The notes: a model not told the origin generated them from the letters alone. Shown: positions 45,944-58,226, numbered from the stretch's first letter. The stretch: DNA of 64,000 bases from Mycoplasmoidaceae bacterium (GCA_024427125.1 JAKSVN010000002.1:30966-94965), one strand, 5' to 3'. Numbers and translations: made by a program.

Positions 45944-46648
45944 CTATTTGTGGATGTGAGTGAATTTAGTTTTCTTTTTGAATACTTTTAAAATATTGTC
46001 TTTTGCAAGAACATCAAAGACAAAAATGTCAATGTTGTTTTCTAGGCATAGAGTAAGTGCTGACAAGTCCATAACACCTAGTTCTTGACTAATAGCTTCA
46101 TGGAATGTTAATGACTTATAAAACTTAGCATTTTTATTTTTGTTTGGATCTGATGAGTAAACTCCATCAACTCCATCTTTGCCCATAAGGATAACTTCAG
46201 CGTGCATATCAATTGCTCTAATAGCACAAGCTGTATCTGTTGTGAAGAATGGGTGTCCTGTGCCACCAACAAAGATAATGATTTTGCCTTTGGCAATATC
46301 ATCATTAATTTTATCAATAGCAATCTTGTGACTAATTCTGTCTACTTCAAGAGCAGAATAGATTTCAGCCTTAACACCTAGTTTGTGTAGTGTTTCTTTG
46401 AATGCTAATCCATTCATAACTGTTGATAGCATTCCCATATAGTCTGCATTGGCTCTTCTAAAGGCTTTGTCTTTAGTCATGTTGCCTCTTCAGATATTGC
46501 CACCACCTAAAACTAAACCTACAGCAGCAGTTTTGTTTAGCGTTGCTAATTGTTTACACAAGAAAACAAGTTTCTTGTTGTCATAAATATCACCATTGCA
46601 ACCTTTAATAGCTGCACCTGATATTTTAACTAGAACTCTTTTTTTCAT
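45944..46648 (-). CDS. pyrH: Uridylate kinase
   Basis: 234 aa amino-acid-kinase-fold enzyme converting UMP to UDP. KISGAAIKG, VLGGGNIWRG, ADYMGMLSTVMNG and GGTGHPFFTTDTACAIRA are all conserved. Between tsf and frr as in most bacteria. Confidence 0.96.
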
Positions 46649-46652
46649 TGTT

Positions 46653-47531
46653 CTATTTTCCCATTTGTTCTGCTACTTCTTTAGCAAAATCAGATTCTTT
46701 CTTTTCAATTCCTTCGCCAACTTCATATCTAGCAAAGCTTAAAATCTTAATACCTTTAGATGCTAGAAGTTTACCTACGGTAATTGTAGGTTCAAAGTCG
46801 AAGTCTTGGTTGCATAAACAAACTTCAGCAAGTCTCTTTTGTAATCTACCTTCAATAATCTTCTTTAAGAATTGAGCAGGTTTGTTTCCATTTTGACTTG
46901 TTTTTTCAATAATTGTTCTTTCATTTGAAACTCAGTTTTCATCTACTTGGTTAGAGTTAATGAATTTAGGGTTTCTTGCAACAATGTGCATGCAGATTTG
47001 TTTCTTAAGTTCTGGTTCAACTGGTTTGTCAAATAGACAAATTGCACCATACTTTTTGTTAGCATGTTGGTACATTCCAACATCTTGACCTTCTTTTTTC
47101 AAAATTCTTCCAAATCTTCTTACATTGATCTTTTCACCAATTTTTCCTGTTAGACCTTCACAAGCAGATAGAACAAGTTCACCATCAGCAAGTTTAAGTT
47201 GTCTTACAACTTCTACATCTGTACATTCTGATTCAGAAACTACTTTCATAATTGAATCACAAAGTTTTAAGAAATGTTCATTCTTAGCAGCAAAGTCTGT
47301 TTGAGTGTTAATTTCAATAATGTAAGCACTCTTATCATTTATTCCTGTAAGGATAACACCTTCAGCGGCAATTGCTCCAGCCTTCTTAGCAGCTTTAGCA
47401 AGCCCTTTTTCTCTTAGATATTTAACAGCAGCTTCAAGATTGTCTTTGCATTGAATCAATGCATTTTTGCAATCAACAAAACCGGCTTGCGTCATATCTC
47501 TTAATTGTTTAATTAATTTAGCGTCAGCCAT
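46653..47531 (-). CDS. tsf: Elongation factor Ts
   Basis: 292 aa guanine-nucleotide exchange factor of EF-Tu. LIKQLRDMTQAGFVDCKNAL (usual TGAGMMDCK) and the TDFAAKNEHFL motif that contacts EF-Tu are present. First gene of the minus operon ending in polC. Its usual partner rpsB is not adjacent. Divergent from cls. Confidence 0.96.
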
Positions 47532-47585
47532 TGTTTACCTCTATTTTTTTATATTGTAATTATTATATAATTAAAATAGTAAATA

Positions 47586-49133
47586 ATGAATAAGAATAAG
47601 ATCATCATTTTCTCTATAATTGCTGCCTTATTGCTGGCAGGTATTGTTGGGACAATTTGTCTCTTTATTTTTGTTCATATTATTTGACCGCTTGTAATAG
47701 TTGGAATTATTATTTTCGTACTTGAAATTGGTTTTGCACTACGGATTGTTATTTCACCAAGAAGTAGTTATGCCAAAGCTAGCTGGATGATTGTGATTTT
47801 AGTCTTCCCAGTTGTGGGATTACTTGTCTTTATCATCTTTGGTGTTTACCCATTAAGAAAAAGGCAAAGAGAAACTTATTTAAAGCAACAAGAATCTATC
47901 ATTGACTTTGAAGACTTTAGCTTTAGTGATGTGGCTAAGTTTAACCAAGAATATAATTGGTTATTCAATTATGGTCTTAAGCACCAACACAAACCTATCT
48001 ACAAAAACAACACGATCAAGATCATTCATGACAACACACAATTATTTGAAGAATCTATTAAATTAGTTAGATCAGCAAAACAATACATAAATGTTCAAAG
48101 TTTTATCTTTAGTTATGAAGGTTTTTGATCTAAGATTTTTTTAACTGAATTAATCAAGAAAGCTAACGAAGGTGTTAAGGTTAGATTAATATATGACTGA
48201 CTAGGCTCTCACAAAAGAGTGCACAACAAAATCTTTAATGAATTGCAACAATATGGAGTAGAAGTTGCTTGCTTTAACCCTAAAGGCTTAACACAATTCA
48301 AAGGAGCAACAAACTACCGTTTGCACTCTAAATTTGTTATTGTTGATAATAAATATGCTTTATATGGTGGAAGCAATTTTGCTGATGAATATCTATCAAT
48401 GAACAGAGACAGTTGCCATTGAAGAGACTTAAACTATCTAGTGAGTGGTCCTATTGTAAATACAATGAATGTTACATTCATTAATTATTGGACTATTTTC
48501 TGTCGTTCAAAAAATAGTGTTGCAAGTAAACAAAATATTTTAAATGACACAAGACTAATCTTCCAAAAACAACAATTTCCTGAAACAAATACTATTGCTC
48601 AACTATTAGTTTTTGAACCAGACTTTAATGAATTTGCTCTTGAAAATGCTTTATTGCATGCCTTCTACAATGCAAAAAAATCTATTAAGATTTTAACTCC
48701 ATATTTCTGTCCACCAAACAGCATTATTGAAGCATTAAAGTCTTGTCATGGAAAAGGCATAAAAATAGAAATCATTGCTCATAGCAAGAACCAAAAGTAT
48801 GTTCAAATGATGAATAGAGAGAACTACAAAAAACTTGCTGATATAGGTGTAGAAGTTTATGAATATGATGGTTATTTACACTCTAAATGTATCATCATAG
48901 ATGATACATATGTCTTAACTGGTTCATGCAACATTGACTGAAGATCTATTTATCTTGACTTTGAATCAGAACTTATTGTTTATGATAAAAACTTTACTAA
49001 ACAAATCCTTGATGTTTATGAAGATACTAAAAAGAATTCAACTTTAGAAACATCTCAAATGTTAGCTAAGAAACTAACCCCATGGTCAAGGTTCTTGCTT
49101 AAATTGTTAAACTTTGGTAAGAGTTTGTTTTAA
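47586..49133 (+). CDS. cls: Cardiolipin synthase
   Basis: 515 aa, phospholipase D superfamily. Two to three N-terminal membrane segments, then two HKD motifs, HSKFVIVDNKYALYGGSN and HSKCIIIDDTYVLTGSCN. Condenses phosphatidylglycerol into cardiolipin. Divergent from tsf, with about 54 bases between for both promoters. Followed by a strong terminator. Confidence 0.93.
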
Positions 49134-49135
49134 TC

Positions 49136-49166
49136 AAAAAGTAGAAATAATTTCTACTTTTTTTAT
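49136..49166 (+). terminator. cls terminator
   Basis: Stem AAAAAGTAGAAAT/ATTTCTACTTTTT then T run. Confidence 0.85.
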
Positions 49167-49196
49167 TTTTTAGGTAAAGGGATAGTGGAGAAACAA

Positions 49197-49679
49197 ATGA
49201 ATAATAATTTAGGCATGTATATAGAACAATTGGTTGACCGAACAATTGTTTACTATCAAATTAATAATTTAGGTTTTTTAGAAAAACGACAAATTCCAAT
49301 AAAAGTCTTAAAGCATATTAATGAGACAACTATTGTTGCTAAACTAATAGCCAAGGCTAAAGTTGATTATTTTGGTTATCTAAATAATAAATATATAGAA
49401 ATAGAATGCAAGCAAACTAAGCATGATTATTTTGATATCTCATTAATTAAATCACATCAGTTAAGTTATTTAAAATATGTGAGCGATAATCATTGTTTAG
49501 CTTATGTTCTGATTTATTTTGAGAAATATAACAAAGTTATAGCTATTTCTTATCCAAAATTAATGTTGGCTAAGAAAATAGCAAAGAAAAATGCCCTGCC
49601 ATTTAAATTAGTGGCAGAGCAAGGCATTGAATTAGAAATAATTTATCCTGGAATTCTGGATCTTAAGAAATTATTGTAG
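49197..49679 (+). CDS. recU: Holliday junction resolvase RecU
   Basis: 160 aa, PD-(D/E)XK nuclease fold. GMYIEQLVDRTIVYYQ, VDYFGYLNNKYIEIECKQTKH (the D...ExK catalytic core) and the SHQLSYLKYV segment match RecU. An in-frame GTG at 49185 is part of the GTGGAG ribosome site, so the ATG at 49197 is taken. Many mycoplasmas use RecU in place of RuvC. Tail overlaps the convergent RpiB gene by nine bases. Confidence 0.88.
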   Translation: MNNNLGMYIEQLVDRTIVYYQINNLGFLEKRQIPIKVLKHINETTIVAKLIAKAKVDYFGYLNNKYIEIECKQTKHDYFDISLIKSHQLSYLKYVSDNHCLAYVLIYFEKYNKVIAISYPKLMLAKKIAKKNALPFKLVAEQGIELEIIYPGILDLKKLL

Positions 49680-50639
49680 TTCTTTAGGAACAATAATTCC
49701 TTTTTCCATAGTAAGTTCTTTAAATTTGTTTTTATCAAAGTTAAAACCAAATTGATCAAGACATTTGTAGATAGGATTATCATTAGCTTTAGTTTCAAGA
49801 TATACATCTACTGTCTTAAGAGCTTGTTCTTTGTTAGAGAATTTAGAACCCATTACTAAAGTATTGCATCCATAAACTTCTCTTGCAACTTTAGCATTTT
49901 CTGGAGTCATGCAAACACAAGCACGAAGACCTTTGAATTTATTTAAAGAGTTTGCCATACCCATTCCTGTATAGCAGAAACCAATAGCAAAGCTAGCTTC
50001 ATGGATGTGTGCACCCATAGCTACACCAAATAATGAATAGTGGGTTGAATCTAATGAATAAGTTCCAACATCAATTATTTTGTAACCTTTAGATTCTAGA
50101 TGTTCTTTAACAGCTTGCTTTAAAGCAAAACCTGCATGGTCTGAACCAACTACTACTGTTTTATTTGGAGTAGCAGAGAATTTGATTGTTTCTTTAGCAT
50201 CAACCATTGTTCCATGAAGAATTTGCAATCTTGTTACATGTCTGCCTGCTTCAAACTCAGAAACGCAGAATGCGTTAATAATGTTGTTTAATTTTTCATC
50301 AGGATTAATTCTTTTAACTGGAATAATACAAACTTTAGAGTTGTTGTGAGCTCTAATCAAGTAAGCACTATATTCATCGAAAGCAGATGTTGCTACTCAA
50401 CCTTTTTGTTTAGAAATAAACAAGAATGGCCCATAAGCATAATCATCGATAATAATAAATCTTCTGAATTTTCCTTTTATGAAATCTTGATATGCTTGTT
50501 CGAAGATTTGTTCTCAATTTTCATCATTGTACATAGAGATCAAATCTTGACTTTCAGCAAGATTTTTATTATTTTTAATTGTTTCCAAAACATTATATGT
50601 TTTGTTTATATTTTCTTTTATTAATACTTTTATTTTCAT
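49671..50639 (-). CDS. Tandem RpiB/LacAB-type sugar-phosphate isomerase fusion, 322 aa
   Basis: RpiB is normally 145-150 aa. Residues about 1-150 align with a whole RpiB (KFRRFIIIDDYAYG, then GWVATSAFDEYSAYLIRAHNN and FCVSEFEAGRHVTRL) but lack the catalytic Cys of the ICGTG loop. Residues about 165-300 are a second RpiB with SDHAGFALKQAVKEHL and Cys in FCYTGMGMANSLNKF. Known: galactose-6-phosphate isomerase is a LacA-LacB heteromer with active sites at the interface. Inference: the fusion builds such a pair in one chain. Ribose- or allose-phosphate isomerase is the alternative. Confidence 0.75.
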
Positions 50640-50682
50640 ATATTTATTATATTAAAACGGTTAAAAAATAATAAAACGAATA

Positions 50683-53600
50683 ATGCCTTCAAAAGTCCTA
50701 CTAGAAAAACGTAAAAATTTACTTGAATCAAATAAAAACAGTCCTGAACTATTTTTATCTAAAGGTTTTGTCAATATCCTACAATTTATCGATTATGAAC
50801 AATTGCTTGCACTTGTTCAAGATCCAAATTGCTTTGAAATTAAAATTGACTTAACAACATTGTTAAATTCTGTAACTGGTATTTTAAATAGTTGCCAAAA
50901 CAATCTAGAATTAAAAGCTAAGATTGAAGAGCTTAAACTTGATTATGACACTAGCAAGATGGAAACACAAGACGGTAGTGCAACACAACGTACTAATATC
51001 ATAAATACCATCACAAAAGACATAATTGATGAATTTAAACAAATTCATAAGATGTGTAAAATGTCAACTGATGAATTTTATGATTCAGGTAAATGATGTT
51101 TATGACTATGCTTTGGTATTTTGGAAACATCTTTAACTTCAGTCCTTTCTACCGAAAAACAAAACTTGAGAGCCCCAGTGCTATGTTTGCCAGTGGCTGT
51201 AAAGAAAGTATCTGACACAGCATATACTTTGTATAAAAGAGACAAAGAATTTTATAGCAATGAAATTTTAAGCATCTATTTACGTGATAAATTAAATGTA
51301 AAATATATTACTAATGAAGAATTAGAAGTTGTTACATCTATTGAGTCAACACTACAAGCAATTGCTTCTAAATTACCAAATTGCACATTTGATAATACAA
51401 CTCATAACTTAACAACAGTTAAGAAAACTGAATACAAAAATATTGAAAATAGCAAAATTACTAATGTTTGTGTTCTAGGTTTTATAAACCCTGTTGGTGG
51501 AAAGATGCTAGAAGATTATGATCAAATCTTATCTACTGAATATTCTTTCCCACAAGAAAATTTAATGTTTACTAACCAAGGGTTAGACAACCTAATCTAT
51601 GAAAATGATGATGTTCTAGAATTAGGAAGATTATTAAATGTTAACCAAAAGAAAGCTGTAACAGCTAGTCTAAAGACTAATACATTAATATATGGTCCAC
51701 CAGGAACTGGAAAGTCTGAAGTAGTAACAAGTATTATTGCTAATAACATTAATAGTGGGTTTAATGTTTTAATTTCTTCTGAGAAGAAAGCAGCATTGGA
51801 TGTAATCATCGATAGATTAGATGCTTTAAAATCAATCACTATTTCAGTTAACCCTGAAGATATTGATTCATTCTATGATCGCATTATTACATTAAATGAT
51901 GAAATCATTAATGCAAACCAAATTACATTAGATGCAACTAAACCAAACTATATCTCTCTTGTTAATTATGTGAAGAGTTTGCTTGAAGTTGTCAATGATA
52001 AAACAAAAGCCGCTGCTTTAAACACTTTACAAAGTAAACAACAAGTTGCAGATCAAACAAAGAACAAAAATGTTTTAGAAAGTATGTTAAACAAAATTAA
52101 CTGTGCAAATGTTTCAGTTAATGACTTTGTAAAACAACTTTATCGTTTCCATAATGCTGCAAAGATTGTTTCAAGATATTATCCAATCAATTCAACTATG
52201 GCCCACATCTTTAAACAAGATGCAGTAACCAAAGCATTGGATGCTTTAGCAAAACAAGATAATAACAACAAGAAGTATGCTATCATTGATAACTTTGTTA
52301 AAGAGAATAAGCCAAAGGCTGGTCTATTTGTTAAGAAAATAACAGATGATAAGTTAACAATGATTGATGAAATGACTCAAGCATTAACTTATATCAGAGA
52401 TAATAGCCCTATTGCTTTCTTTATTAATTATCCAGAATGACTAGATGTCATTAACACGCATGATGAAACATCACTAATCAATGAATTAGAAATTAATAAA
52501 ACGCAACATGATGAGAACTTTAGTTCTATCTTTGACAAAATCAATAATGGTAACCTACTTTTCTCATATTTAAATGAATACTGAAGTAGTAGTCTTGCAA
52601 AAGCTTCTGTTGCAGCTAAACTTATCAAAGATAAGTATTTATATGAATTAAAACAAAAATTCATTAATGATGCAAAAATGCAAGCAACATGAATTGAAAT
52701 GGTTAAGAAAGCACACTTGCCAACAAAGATTAATGTGGCTAAATTCATTAAAGAATATTATTCTATTCTTAAATTTGTTTTCCCAATTTGAATCTTATCT
52801 CCAGATAATGTGGCTAACTATATTCCATTACAACAACATGAATTTGCTGTAGGTATCTTTGATGAAGCTAGTCAAATGAGAGTAGAAAGATCAATCCCAT
52901 TGATCTATCGTTGCACTAGATCAGTTGTTTCAGGTGATGATAAACAATTAAGACCAAGTAGATTCTTTGCTGCTAATATTTCGATTGATGAAGAATCATT
53001 AACAAGTCAAGAAGAACTTGATAATGTTGAAAGTTTGCTTGACAAAGCAAAAATTGCTAACTGAAGTAGTTTCACTTTAAGTAATCACTATCGTTCAAAC
53101 AGTGAAGAACTAATTAACTTTAGTAATAAATACATTTATGACAACAAATTATTATGTATTACTAAAAATGGATGTAACAATTTAAAACCAGTAGAAGTAG
53201 TACAAATGCCTGATACTACTATCTATGATAGAAGTACAAATACTAACCCTGATGAAGCAAAGAAAGTTGTAGATATTGTTAAATCATCAGAACAATATAA
53301 GAAGATAGTAATTATTACTTTCAACCAAAAACAAGCTGACTTAATTGAACAAATGTGTTTTCAATTCCCATTCTTAACAGCAAGAATTGAAGCTGATACT
53401 ATCCGTATCAGATCAATTGAAAACGTTCAAGGTGATGAAGCAGACTTAGTTGTAATCTCTACAACATTTGGAACAGATGCTGCAGGTAAGTTTATCCAAA
53501 ACTTTGGTCCAGTAGGACAAGCAGGTGGTAAAAACCGTATTAATGTTATGGTTACACGTGCAAAAGAGAAAATGATTGTTGTTAAATCATTTAAGTCTGA

Positions 53601-54033
53601 TGCTATCACTTCAACTAATAATGAAAACCTATACATCTTAAAGATGTTCTTGTTCTATATTGAAAACTTACAAGAGAACAAAAACATTATTACTGGTGAG
53701 GCTGTTCAAGGAAAAGACAAACCTATTACACAAACTGTAGCTAATGAATTATCATCTGCTTTAGCGGGATTAGAAATAAAAACAAATTATGGTATTGGTT
53801 CACATAGCTTTAACATTGCCATTATTAATCAAGGTAAGATTGAATTATTAATCCTAATAGATGATAATAATGACTTTAAAGCTAAGAACAAGTTTAATGC
53901 TTGAGTTGATTCTTTCGATCAACAAAAGTATTATGTTGATCGTGGTTATAATGTCCTACGATTTAATGAAGTGGAATGACATTTTGCTAAAACACAAATT
54001 ATTAATAAGATTAAAAGATTATTAAATAAGTAA
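50683..54033 (+). CDS. Superfamily 1 helicase with C-terminal nuclease-like domain, 1116 aa
   Basis: Walker A LIYGPPGTGKSEVV (Gly338 region), motif II FDEASQ (about 727), GDDKQLRPS (motif III), motif V ENVQGDEADLVVIST (about 917) and motif VI VMVTRAKEK place it in the DNA2/NAM7 group with DUF4011-type relatives. The last ~100 residues end YYVDRGYNVLRFNEVEWHF, like the Vsr/MTES_1575 nuclease fold, though the usual E and K pair is replaced around IDDNNDF. The region between motif I and II is a long coiled insertion. Possible roles are RNA/DNA unwinding or defence; none can be fixed. Divergent from the RpiB fusion, 43 bases apart. Confidence 0.75.
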
Positions 54034-54036
54034 AAC

Positions 54037-54066
54037 AAAAAGAAGCCCGTCCGAGCTTCTTTTTAA
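54037..54066. terminator. Bidirectional terminator, repeated family copy 1
   Basis: Stem AAAAAGAAGC/GCTTCTTTTT around CCGTCCGA. Serves the helicase (+) and zinc ribbon (-). Two near copies lie at 54327 and 59375. Confidence 0.8.
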
Positions 54067-54072
54067 ACACAA

Positions 54073-54252
54073 TTAATCGGATGAACCGACTAATTCCATT
54101 TTACATTTACATTTTGGACACTTAGGTGCAACATTCATAGCAATGCCGCCAATAAGTCCACCGCCTTGTTTTGTTCTAGTGAAGCCACATTTAGGACATT
54201 TATATGTCCTAGTAGCTTCTGCTTTGACTTTGGGTCTTGAAAATAATCCCAT
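54073..54252 (-). CDS. 59-aa zinc-ribbon protein
   Basis: MGLFSRPKV then two zinc knuckles CPKC and CPKCKC, with a Gly-rich hydrophobic middle. No partner or function recognised; it could bind nucleic acid. GAAAGGA ribosome site upstream and (AT)8 next to a possible TATAAT -10. Confidence 0.75.
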   Translation of the reverse strand: MGLFSRPKVKAEATRTYKCPKCGFTRTKQGGGLIGGIAMNVAPKCPKCKCKMELVGSSD

Positions 54253-54278
54253 ATATTTTCCTTTCTTTTACCATCATT

Positions 54279-54294
54279 ATATATATATATATAT
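54279..54294. repeat. (AT)8 tract upstream of zinc-ribbon gene
   Basis: Uninterrupted AT dinucleotides abutting the likely -10 of the minus-strand zinc-ribbon gene. Confidence 0.6.
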
Positions 54295-54326
54295 AATTTT
54301 GAGCAGAAACATGAAAATGGCAAAAC

Positions 54327-54356
54327 AAAAAGAAGCCCGGCCGAGCTTCTTTTTAT
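54327..54356 (-). terminator. tuf terminator, repeated family copy 2
   Basis: Same arms as the hairpin at 54037 with loop CCGGCCGA; T-rich side faces away from tuf on the minus strand. Confidence 0.8.
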
Positions 54357-54373
54357 AAAATATTGAAGAAAAA

Positions 54374-55558
<1,185 letters not shown>

Positions 55559-55700
55559 ATTACATTTTTCTCCTTAATTTTTTAATATGTATATTTATTA
55601 TATAGAGAAATGACTTTTTTATATATGAAAATATTAATAGTTAATTTTTGGTGTTTTAAGAATAATATAAAAATTTATAATAAATTTTTATATTAGGTTG

Positions 55701-55706
55701 TATAAT
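55701..55706 (+). promoter_or_regulatory. Promoter -10 of the structured RNA
   Basis: TATAAT placed about seven bases before the predicted RNA start at 55713. The -35 area is only AT-rich. It is on the plus strand, between the divergent tuf start and the clpB end, and no other gene uses it. Confidence 0.5.
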
Positions 55707-55795
55707 AAATTTGATGATCCTCATTAATCCTTAATGGGTAACATTCTGTTATCCTTCTAAGGACAACTTTTTGTTGCCCATAGAAAGGATTAATT

Positions 55796-55867
55796 ATGAG
55801 TGAAGTCCCAGTTCTTAGCTGCGTTATTGTTATGCTTTTATTGGTATACCTAATGAGCATAACGTAG
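55796..55867 (+). CDS. Hydrophobic 23-aa micro-ORF in the structured RNA
   Basis: ATG six bases after AAAGGA (55784-55789). The peptide begins MSEVPVLSC, continues VIVMLLLVYLM and ends SIT, one membrane-spanning length. Its ribosome site and ATG fall in the outer stem of the 5' structure (CTCATTAATCCTT with AAGGATTAAT then ATGAG), so translation would be repressed unless the RNA refolds. Small hydrophobic peptides with a sequestered start are typical of type I toxins, but the ORF could be fortuitous. Confidence 0.35.
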   Translation: MSEVPVLSCVIVMLLLVYLMSIT

Positions 55868-55899
55868 CGAAAATAAGACGCCAATCATAGATTGGTAAG

Positions 55900-55930
55900 A
55901 AAAAGAGACAGCGCAAACTGTCTCTTTTTA
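55900..55930 (+). terminator. Terminator of the structured RNA
   Basis: Perfect 12-bp stem AAAAAGAGACAG/CTGTCTCTTTTT with loop CGCAAA and T run. Confidence 0.85.
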
Positions 55931-55971
55931 TTTCGGATTAATGAGTTTATCCATAAATATTATAACATATT

Positions 55972-58107
55972 TTAACTTCCGAATGGATAAACTGAAATCT
56001 TTTTAGTTTTAGTGTCAATTCCTAATTCATATTTCTTATTTTTCTTTAAGTTGTTGGAGATAATTTCATTAGCTAAAACATTTTCAATGTTTCTTTGAAT
56101 AAAGCGTTTAATTGGTCTTGCACCAAACGCAGGATCATAAGCTTCCTTGGCTACCCATTCTATAATTTTCTTATCAAAATGAATGTTGTATTCTTGTTCT
56201 AATAATCTATTAGAAACTTCAGATAATTGTGTTTGAACAATTTCTTTGATGTTTGATTGACTTAGTGCATTGAAGACAATCAATTCATCAATTCTATTAA
56301 TAAATTCAGGTCTTAGTCTTAACTTGATTTCATCAAGAACTTTTTTCTTATCTCCATCCAAGACATGTTGACCACCAATGTTTGAAGTCATAATGATAAT
56401 TGTATTTTTAAAGTTAACATGTCTTCCATGACTATCTTTTAATTGACCATCATCTAATACTTGTAATAAGATGTTTAGTACGTCAACATGTGCTTTTTCG
56501 ATTTCATCGAATAAAACAACAGAATATGGTTTTGTTCTTACTGCATCAGTTAGAATTCCGCCTTGTTCATAACCAACATATCCTGCTGGTGCACCAATTA
56601 ATTTACTTACTGTATGTTTTTCCATATATTCAGACATATCAAATCTAATCATTTGTTTTTCTGAATCAAACATATTTAAAGCAAGTGCTTTAGCAAGTTG
56701 TGTTTTACCAACACCGGTTGGTCCTAAAAACAAGAATGAACCAATCGGTCTATTAGGGTCATTAATTCCAGCTCTACCTCTTAAAACTGCAGCAGCAACT
56801 AAATCTACTGCTTCATCTTGTCCTTTAACAGTTTTCTTAATATCATCAGCTAAATTATTTAATTTAGCTTGTTCAGATTGAAGCAATTTATTTAATGGAA
56901 TATTTGTTGTTTGAGAAATAACTTCAGCAACTTCATTAACTGTTACTGAGTCAGAGAAGTTATGACCTTGTGAATGTTTTTCAAATTCTTCTTCGAGTTT
57001 CTTTAATTCTTTTGTATGTTGTGGAATTGAAACATAAAGTAATTTACTTGCTTTTTCAAATTCACCATCTTGTTGTAATCTTTCCGCTTCAAGTTTTTCG
57101 TTTTCTAATTGAGTTTTAAGATCATTGATCTTCTTGTGTTCATCTTTGTTTTTGTTTCACTCAGATAATTCTTTATCTTGAGTCTTTTTAAGATCAGCTA
57201 ATTCTTTTTCAATATCCTTTAAACTCTTTTTAGATTTATCATCTTCTTCTTTAGAAAGTGCTGCTTTAGCAGTTTCTAAATAAATTATTTGTCTATTTCT
57301 TTTATCAAGTTCAGGTGGTAATGAGTGGAATTGTGTTTTAACTTTAGCAGCAGCTTCATCAATTAAGTCTATGGACTTATCTGGTAGGTATCTATCAGAA
57401 ATATAACGATCAGATAAATTAACTGCAGCTACAAGTGCAGAGTCATGGATCTTAACTTGATGGAATAATTCCCATCTTTCTTTTAATCCACGCATGATAG
57501 TTAAAGCTTCTTCTTTAGTTGGTTCAACAACTAAAACTTTTTGCATTCTACGCTCAAGCGCAGAATCCTTTTCTATATATTGTCTATATTCATTAATAGT
57601 TGTTGCCCCAATAACTTTAATTTCACCACGAGCCATCATTGGCTTTAAAATGTTAGCAGCATCCATTGTGCTACTACCTGAGTTTTTTCCTGTTCCTACA
57701 AGTTGATGGATTTCATCAATAAAGAGAATGATGTTACCATCAGATTCTTTAACTTGCTTAATAACGTTATTAAGACGTTGTTCAAATTGTCCTTGGAAAC
57801 TAGCTCCAGCAATTAGACTTGCTAAAGATAGTTCATATACTTCTTTACCAATTAAGTTGTTTGGTACATCTTTATTAACTATTCTTTGAGCAAATCCTTC
57901 TACTATAGCAGTTTTACCTACACCTGGTTCTCCAATCAATACTGGATTATTCTTAGTTTTTCTAGAAATAATCTCGATTAATCTTCTTATTTCTTTTTCA
58001 CGTCCTATAATAGGGTCAACTTTGTTGTCCCTTACATCTTGTGTAATATTTCTACCAAATTGTTTTAGTGCATTTTCATCATCTGGTTTTTGATAATTAA
58101 ATTCCAT
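55972..58107 (-). CDS. clpB: ClpB disaggregase, short form
   Basis: 711 aa; the N-domain found in the 850-860 aa form is absent and the first AAA+ module starts at once ([21 protein letters not shown]). Walker A GEPGVGKT and GPTGVGKT, Walker B DEIH, a coiled-coil middle domain ([21 protein letters not shown]), then the second module. Disaggregates proteins together with DnaK. A CIRCE operator is upstream. Two GAG/Lys-rich Trp are TGA. Confidence 0.96.
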
Positions 58108-58143
58108 AATTTATTACCTCACTACACCTATTATACACAAAAA

Positions 58144-58170
58144 TTAGCACTCTCACCATTAAAGTGCTAA
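58144..58170 (-). promoter_or_regulatory. CIRCE operator of clpB
   Basis: TTAGCACTC, nine bases, AAGTGCTAA: one mismatch to the HrcA consensus inverted repeat. It lies 37 bases upstream of the clpB start, so HrcA probably represses clpB outside heat stress. It could also affect the divergent lipoprotein gene. Confidence 0.85.
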
Positions 58171-58198
58171 TTATTTAAAAACGATGAAAGATGTATAA

Positions 58199-58214
58199 TA
58201 TATATATATATATA
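58199..58214. repeat. (TA)8 tract in lipoprotein promoter
   Basis: Immediately follows TATAAT (58194-58199) and precedes the GTGAG ribosome region of the lipoprotein gene. Length changes would alter promoter or leader spacing. Confidence 0.7.
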
Positions 58215-58226
58215 AGTGAGACAAAA

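Larger units (their letters stand above)
55713..55931 (+). ncRNA. Unidentified structured RNA with sequestered micro-ORF
   Basis: A free-standing unit of about 218 nt from TATAAT to a strong terminator. A 10-bp stem (55723-55732 with 55785-55794) encloses a four-way junction in which ATGGG/CCCAT closes three abutting hairpins: TAACA/TGTTA, TCCT/AGGA and CAAC/GTTG. Only the loops are unpaired from 55734 to 55781. A second fold covers 55818-55868: GCTGC pairs with GTAGC and encloses GTTATGCT/AGCATAAC. CCAATC/GATTGG then precedes the terminator. It matches none of tmRNA, SRP RNA, 6S or RNase P by eye. The outer stem buries a ribosome site. Confidence 0.6.

Noticed and set aside
49185..49197. GTG start for recU.
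   Set aside because: GTGGAG is the ribosome site for the ATG at 49197.
55693..55884. Minus-strand 63-codon frame across the structured RNA.
   Set aside because: No ribosome site, composition unlike neighbours, and explained by the palindromic structure.
55713..55931. tmRNA, SRP RNA, 6S RNA or a T-box leader.
   Set aside because: No tRNA-like ends or GGTTCGA arm, no GGAAG SRP tetraloop region, and no gene downstream on the same strand for a T-box.
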